Shown here: positions 11,635 to 13,820 of the stretch, piece after piece
Layout: the number at the start of each line of letters is the position of its first letter
How positions within the stretch are numbered: the first letter of the stretch is position 1
Program-made: the position numbers and the translations under genes
The notes under the pieces: model-generated
What the model saw: only the letters and a program-made list of their open reading frames with translations
What the model was told of the DNA's origin: nothing
Database searches by the model: none
Assembly (NCBI GenBank): GCA_030150425.1
Contig: JASLFY010000246.1
Span: 1 to 13,820, forward strand
DNA: 13,820 nt
Direction of reading: 5' to 3'
Source: Yimella sp.
GTDB lineage: Bacteria > Actinomycetota > Actinomycetes > Actinomycetales > Dermatophilaceae

Positions 11635-13820
11635 TCAGGCGCGCGGCTTCTCCCGCATTTCGTACGTGGCGATGAGGTCGCCGATCTGCAGGTCGTTGTA
11701 CGACCCGAGGTTGACACCGCACTCGAAGCCCTCGCGGACCTCGGTGACGTCGTCCTTGAACCGGCGCAGGCCGGCCACCTCGATGCCTTCGGCCACGACG
11801 ACACCGTTGCGGGTGATGCGTGCCTTCGAGCCTCGCTTGATCTCGCCGCTGCGGACGATCGAACCGGCGATGTTGCCGAACTTGGAGGACCGGAAGATCT
11901 CGCGGATCTCGGCGGTGCCCAGCTCGACCTCTTCGAACTCCGGCTTGAGCATGCCCTTGAGCGCCTGCTCGATCTCCTCGATCGCCTGGTAGATGACCGA
12001 GTAGTAGCGGACCTCGACACCTTCCTTGTCGGCGTACTCCGCGTTCTGACCCTCGGCTCGCACGTTGAAGCCGATGATCACCGCGTTGGAGGCCACCGCG
12101 AGGTTGATGTTGTTCATCGTGATCGCACCGACGCCACGGTCGATGATCCGCAGGTCGACCTCGTCGCCCACGTCGATCTGCATGAGGGCGTCCTCGAGCG
12201 CTTCGACCGAACCGGACACGTCGCCCTTGAGGATGAGGTTGAGCGTCTCGACCTTGCCGGCCGCGAGCTGCTCGTTGAGGTCCTCCAGGCTGATCCGCTT
12301 GCGGGCCTTGGCCAGGCTTGCCTGACGGTCGGCGGCTTCGCGCTTCTCGGCGATCTGGCGGGCCGTACGGTCGTCCGGAGCCACGATGAACGTGTCACCG
12401 GCGCGCGGGACGGACGCCAGACCCATCACCTGGACCGGTCGGGACGGGCCCGCCTCGGTCAGGTTGTTGCCGTGCTCGTCGAGCATCGCGCGGACGCGGC
12501 CGTGGGCCGTTCCGGCGACGATCGCGTCACCGACGTGCAGGGTTCCGGACTGGACCAGCACGGTCGCGACCGCACCGCGGCCACGGTCGAGGTTGGCCTC
12601 GATCGCGACACCACGGGCGTCCTTGTCCGGGTTGGCGCGCAGGTCCAGCGACGCGTCCGCGGTCAGCAGGACGGCCTCGAGGAGGTCCTCGATGTTCTGG
12701 CCCTGCTTGGCCGACACGTCGACGAACATGGTGTCGCCGCCGTACTCCTCGGCGATGAGGTTGTACTCGGTCAGCTGCTGACGGATCTTCTGCGGGTTCG
12801 CACCGTCGACGTCGATCTTGTTGACTGCGACCACGATCGGCACGTCGGCCGCCTGGGCGTGGTTCAACGCCTCGATCGTCTGCGGCATCACACCGTCGTC
12901 GGCAGCGACGACCAGGATCGCGATGTCGGTGACCTTCGCACCACGGGCACGCATGGCGGTGAACGCCTCGTGACCAGGGGTGTCGATGAAGGTGATCGCG
13001 CGGTCCTGACCTTCGTGCTCCTTGCGGATCTGGTACGCGCCGATGTGTTGGGTGATGCCACCGGCCTCACCCGCCTGGACCTTCGCGTTACGGATCGCGT
13101 CGAGCAGTCGCGTCTTACCGTGGTCGACGTGACCCATCACGGTCACGACCGGCGGACGCGGCTGCAGGTCGTCGTCGTCCTCGGCTTCCGCCTCGGCCTC
13201 GAGGTCGAGACCGAAGGAGTTGAACAGCTCCTTCTCCTCGTCCTCCGGCGACACGACGCGCACGTCGTAGCCCAGCTCCGCGCCGAGCAGCTTGAAGGTG
13301 TCCTCGTCCAGCGACTGGGTCGCGGTGGCCATCTCACCGAGGTGGAACAGCACGGTCACCAGCGACGCCGGGTTCGCGTCGATCTTGTCGGCGAAGTCGG
13401 TCAGCGACGAGCCGCGACGCACCTGCACGATGGTGGAACCGTCGCCACGGGGCACGGTGACACCGCCGATGCTCGGCGCCTGCATCTGCTCGAACTCCTG
13501 GCGCTTGGCGCGCTTGGACTTGCGACCGCGGACCTTTCCACCGCCACGACCGAACGCACCCTGGGTGCCGCCACGACCACCGGGACGGTTGCCACCGCCG
13601 CCGGGACGACCGAAGCCGCCACCGCCACCGGGACGACCGGCACCGCCGGCACCCGGACGGCCACCACCACGCGCCGGGCGGTCACCCGGGCGAGCAACGG
13701 CGGACTGGTTCGGCATCATGCCAGGGTTCGGACGGTTGCCGCCACCGGCACCCGCGCCGGCGCCCGGACGGGCGCCTGCGGGACGGGGACCGCCGGCCGG
13801 ACGCGGACCGGCGGCACCGC
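11635..13820 (-). CDS. infB: Translation initiation factor IF-2 (5' end off window)
   Basis: The last 727 residues of IF-2, the GTPase that places initiator tRNA on the 30S subunit and promotes subunit joining. Counting from an in-frame Met at 13719: the Gly/Arg-rich linker runs to about 66, followed by the basic KVRGRKSKRAKRQEFE segment (62-77). The IF2-N fold (TDFADKIDANPASLVTVLFHLGEM) is at 107-130. The G domain has G1 GHVDHGKT (196-203), G2 region GGITQHIGAYQI (220-231), G3 DTPGH (246-250), G4 NKID (300-303) and G5 SAK (336-338). Domains II, III and the C-terminal tRNA-binding domain follow to YEMREKPRA. The Met at 13719 is not the start: the frame continues open and Gly/Pro/Arg-rich to the right edge, so at least the first part of the protein is missing. 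The gene ends before a strong terminator. Confidence 0.98.
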   Translation of the reverse strand, partial: GAAGPRPAGGPRPAGARPGAGAGAGGGNRPNPGMMPNQSAVARPGDRPARGGGRPGAGGAGRPGGGGGFGRPGGGGNRPGGRGGTQGAFGRGGGKVRGRKSKRAKRQEFEQMQAPSIGGVTVPRGDGSTIVQVRRGSSLTDFADKIDANPASLVTVLFHLGEMATATQSLDEDTFKLLGAELGYDVRVVSPEDEEKELFNSFGLDLEAEAEAEDDDDLQPRPPVVTVMGHVDHGKTRLLDAIRNAKVQAGEAGGITQHIGAYQIRKEHEGQDRAITFIDTPGHEAFTAMRARGAKVTDIAILVVAADDGVMPQTIEALNHAQAADVPIVVAVNKIDVDGANPQKIRQQLTEYNLIAEEYGGDTMFVDVSAKQGQNIEDLLEAVLLTADASLDLRANPDKDARGVAIEANLDRGRGAVATVLVQSGTLHVGDAIVAGTAHGRVRAMLDEHGNNLTEAGPSRPVQVMGLASVPRAGDTFIVAPDDRTARQIAEKREAADRQASLAKARKRISLEDLNEQLAAGKVETLNLILKGDVSGSVEALEDALMQIDVGDEVDLRIIDRGVGAITMNNINLAVASNAVIIGFNVRAEGQNAEYADKEGVEVRYYSVIYQAIEEIEQALKGMLKPEFEEVELGTAEIREIFRSSKFGNIAGSIVRSGEIKRGSKARITRNGVVVAEGIEVAGLRRFKDDVTEVREGFECGVNLGSYNDLQIGDLIATYEMREKPRA
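13522..13820 (-). repeat. Low-complexity Gly/Arg/Pro coding segment in the IF-2 linker
   Basis: The 3' end of a stretch encoding imperfect GGRPGG, GGGNRPGG and RPGAGAGAGG units, running off the right edge. Such a disordered linker before the conserved core is characteristic of actinobacterial IF-2. The DNA is very G/C-rich with short direct repeats (CCACCGGGACG-like on the plus strand) and is a likely site of length variation. Confidence 0.8.

Noticed and set aside
11565..12020. N-terminal extension of the Gfo/Idh/MocA gene into infB
   Set aside because: It overlaps infB and the terminator, is Ser/Arg-rich, and would put the Rossmann GxGxxA strand about 150 residues into the protein.
13720..13820. 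Met at 13719 as the infB start
   Set aside because: The frame continues open with the same Gly/Arg/Pro composition to the window edge, and there is no ribosome binding site before the Met.
1..13820. Mobile elements, CRISPR arrays, tRNA or rRNA genes, phage genes
   Set aside because: I found no transposase-like coding sequence, spaced direct repeats, cloverleaf-like segments or rRNA stretches. Composition and strand are uniform and gaps are short.

Overview
The window is chromosomal DNA from a high-GC Gram-positive bacterium, almost certainly an actinomycete. Codon third positions are strongly G/C, several starts are GTG, and the IF-2 has the long Gly/Arg-rich linker common in Actinobacteria. 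The TruB and RbfA C-terminal ends also look actinobacterial. A Micrococcales-type host is plausible, but I cannot resolve the family from this sequence.

All eleven protein genes lie on the minus strand, so transcription runs from right to left. In that order they are: infB (its 5' end lies beyond the right edge), a strong terminator hairpin, a Gfo/Idh/MocA oxidoreductase, a TRM11-like SAM methyltransferase, rbfA, truB, a NiCoT-type nickel/cobalt permease, ribF, rodA, a long-chain acyl-CoA ligase, a second perfect terminator hairpin, a B12-binding-type radical SAM protein (TIGR03960-like), and a DUF1624/DUF418-like membrane acyltransferase whose 3' end runs off the left edge. No intergenic gap exceeds about 105 bases, and I see no RNA gene, mobile element, CRISPR array or long repeat.

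The core is the widespread translation block infB-rbfA-truB-ribF (initiation factor, 30S maturation, tRNA pseudouridine 55, FMN/FAD synthesis). It has been opened at three points. An oxidoreductase plus a methyltransferase sit between infB and rbfA. A metal permease sits between truB and ribF. rodA follows ribF where rpsO is often found. The added genes have the same composition and orientation as their neighbours, so this looks like lineage-specific rearrangement rather than recent transfer.

The most interesting non-coding signal is at the gene starts. Six of the ten visible starts have a TANNNT (-10-like) hexamer ending 6-8 bases before the start codon and no convincing Shine-Dalgarno. This is the layout expected of leaderless transcripts. 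The other four starts have a Shine-Dalgarno-like sequence or lie 7-11 bases after the upstream stop. In two cases the proposed promoter overlaps the upstream gene's terminator hairpin. I do not see a wholly new multi-gene system here.
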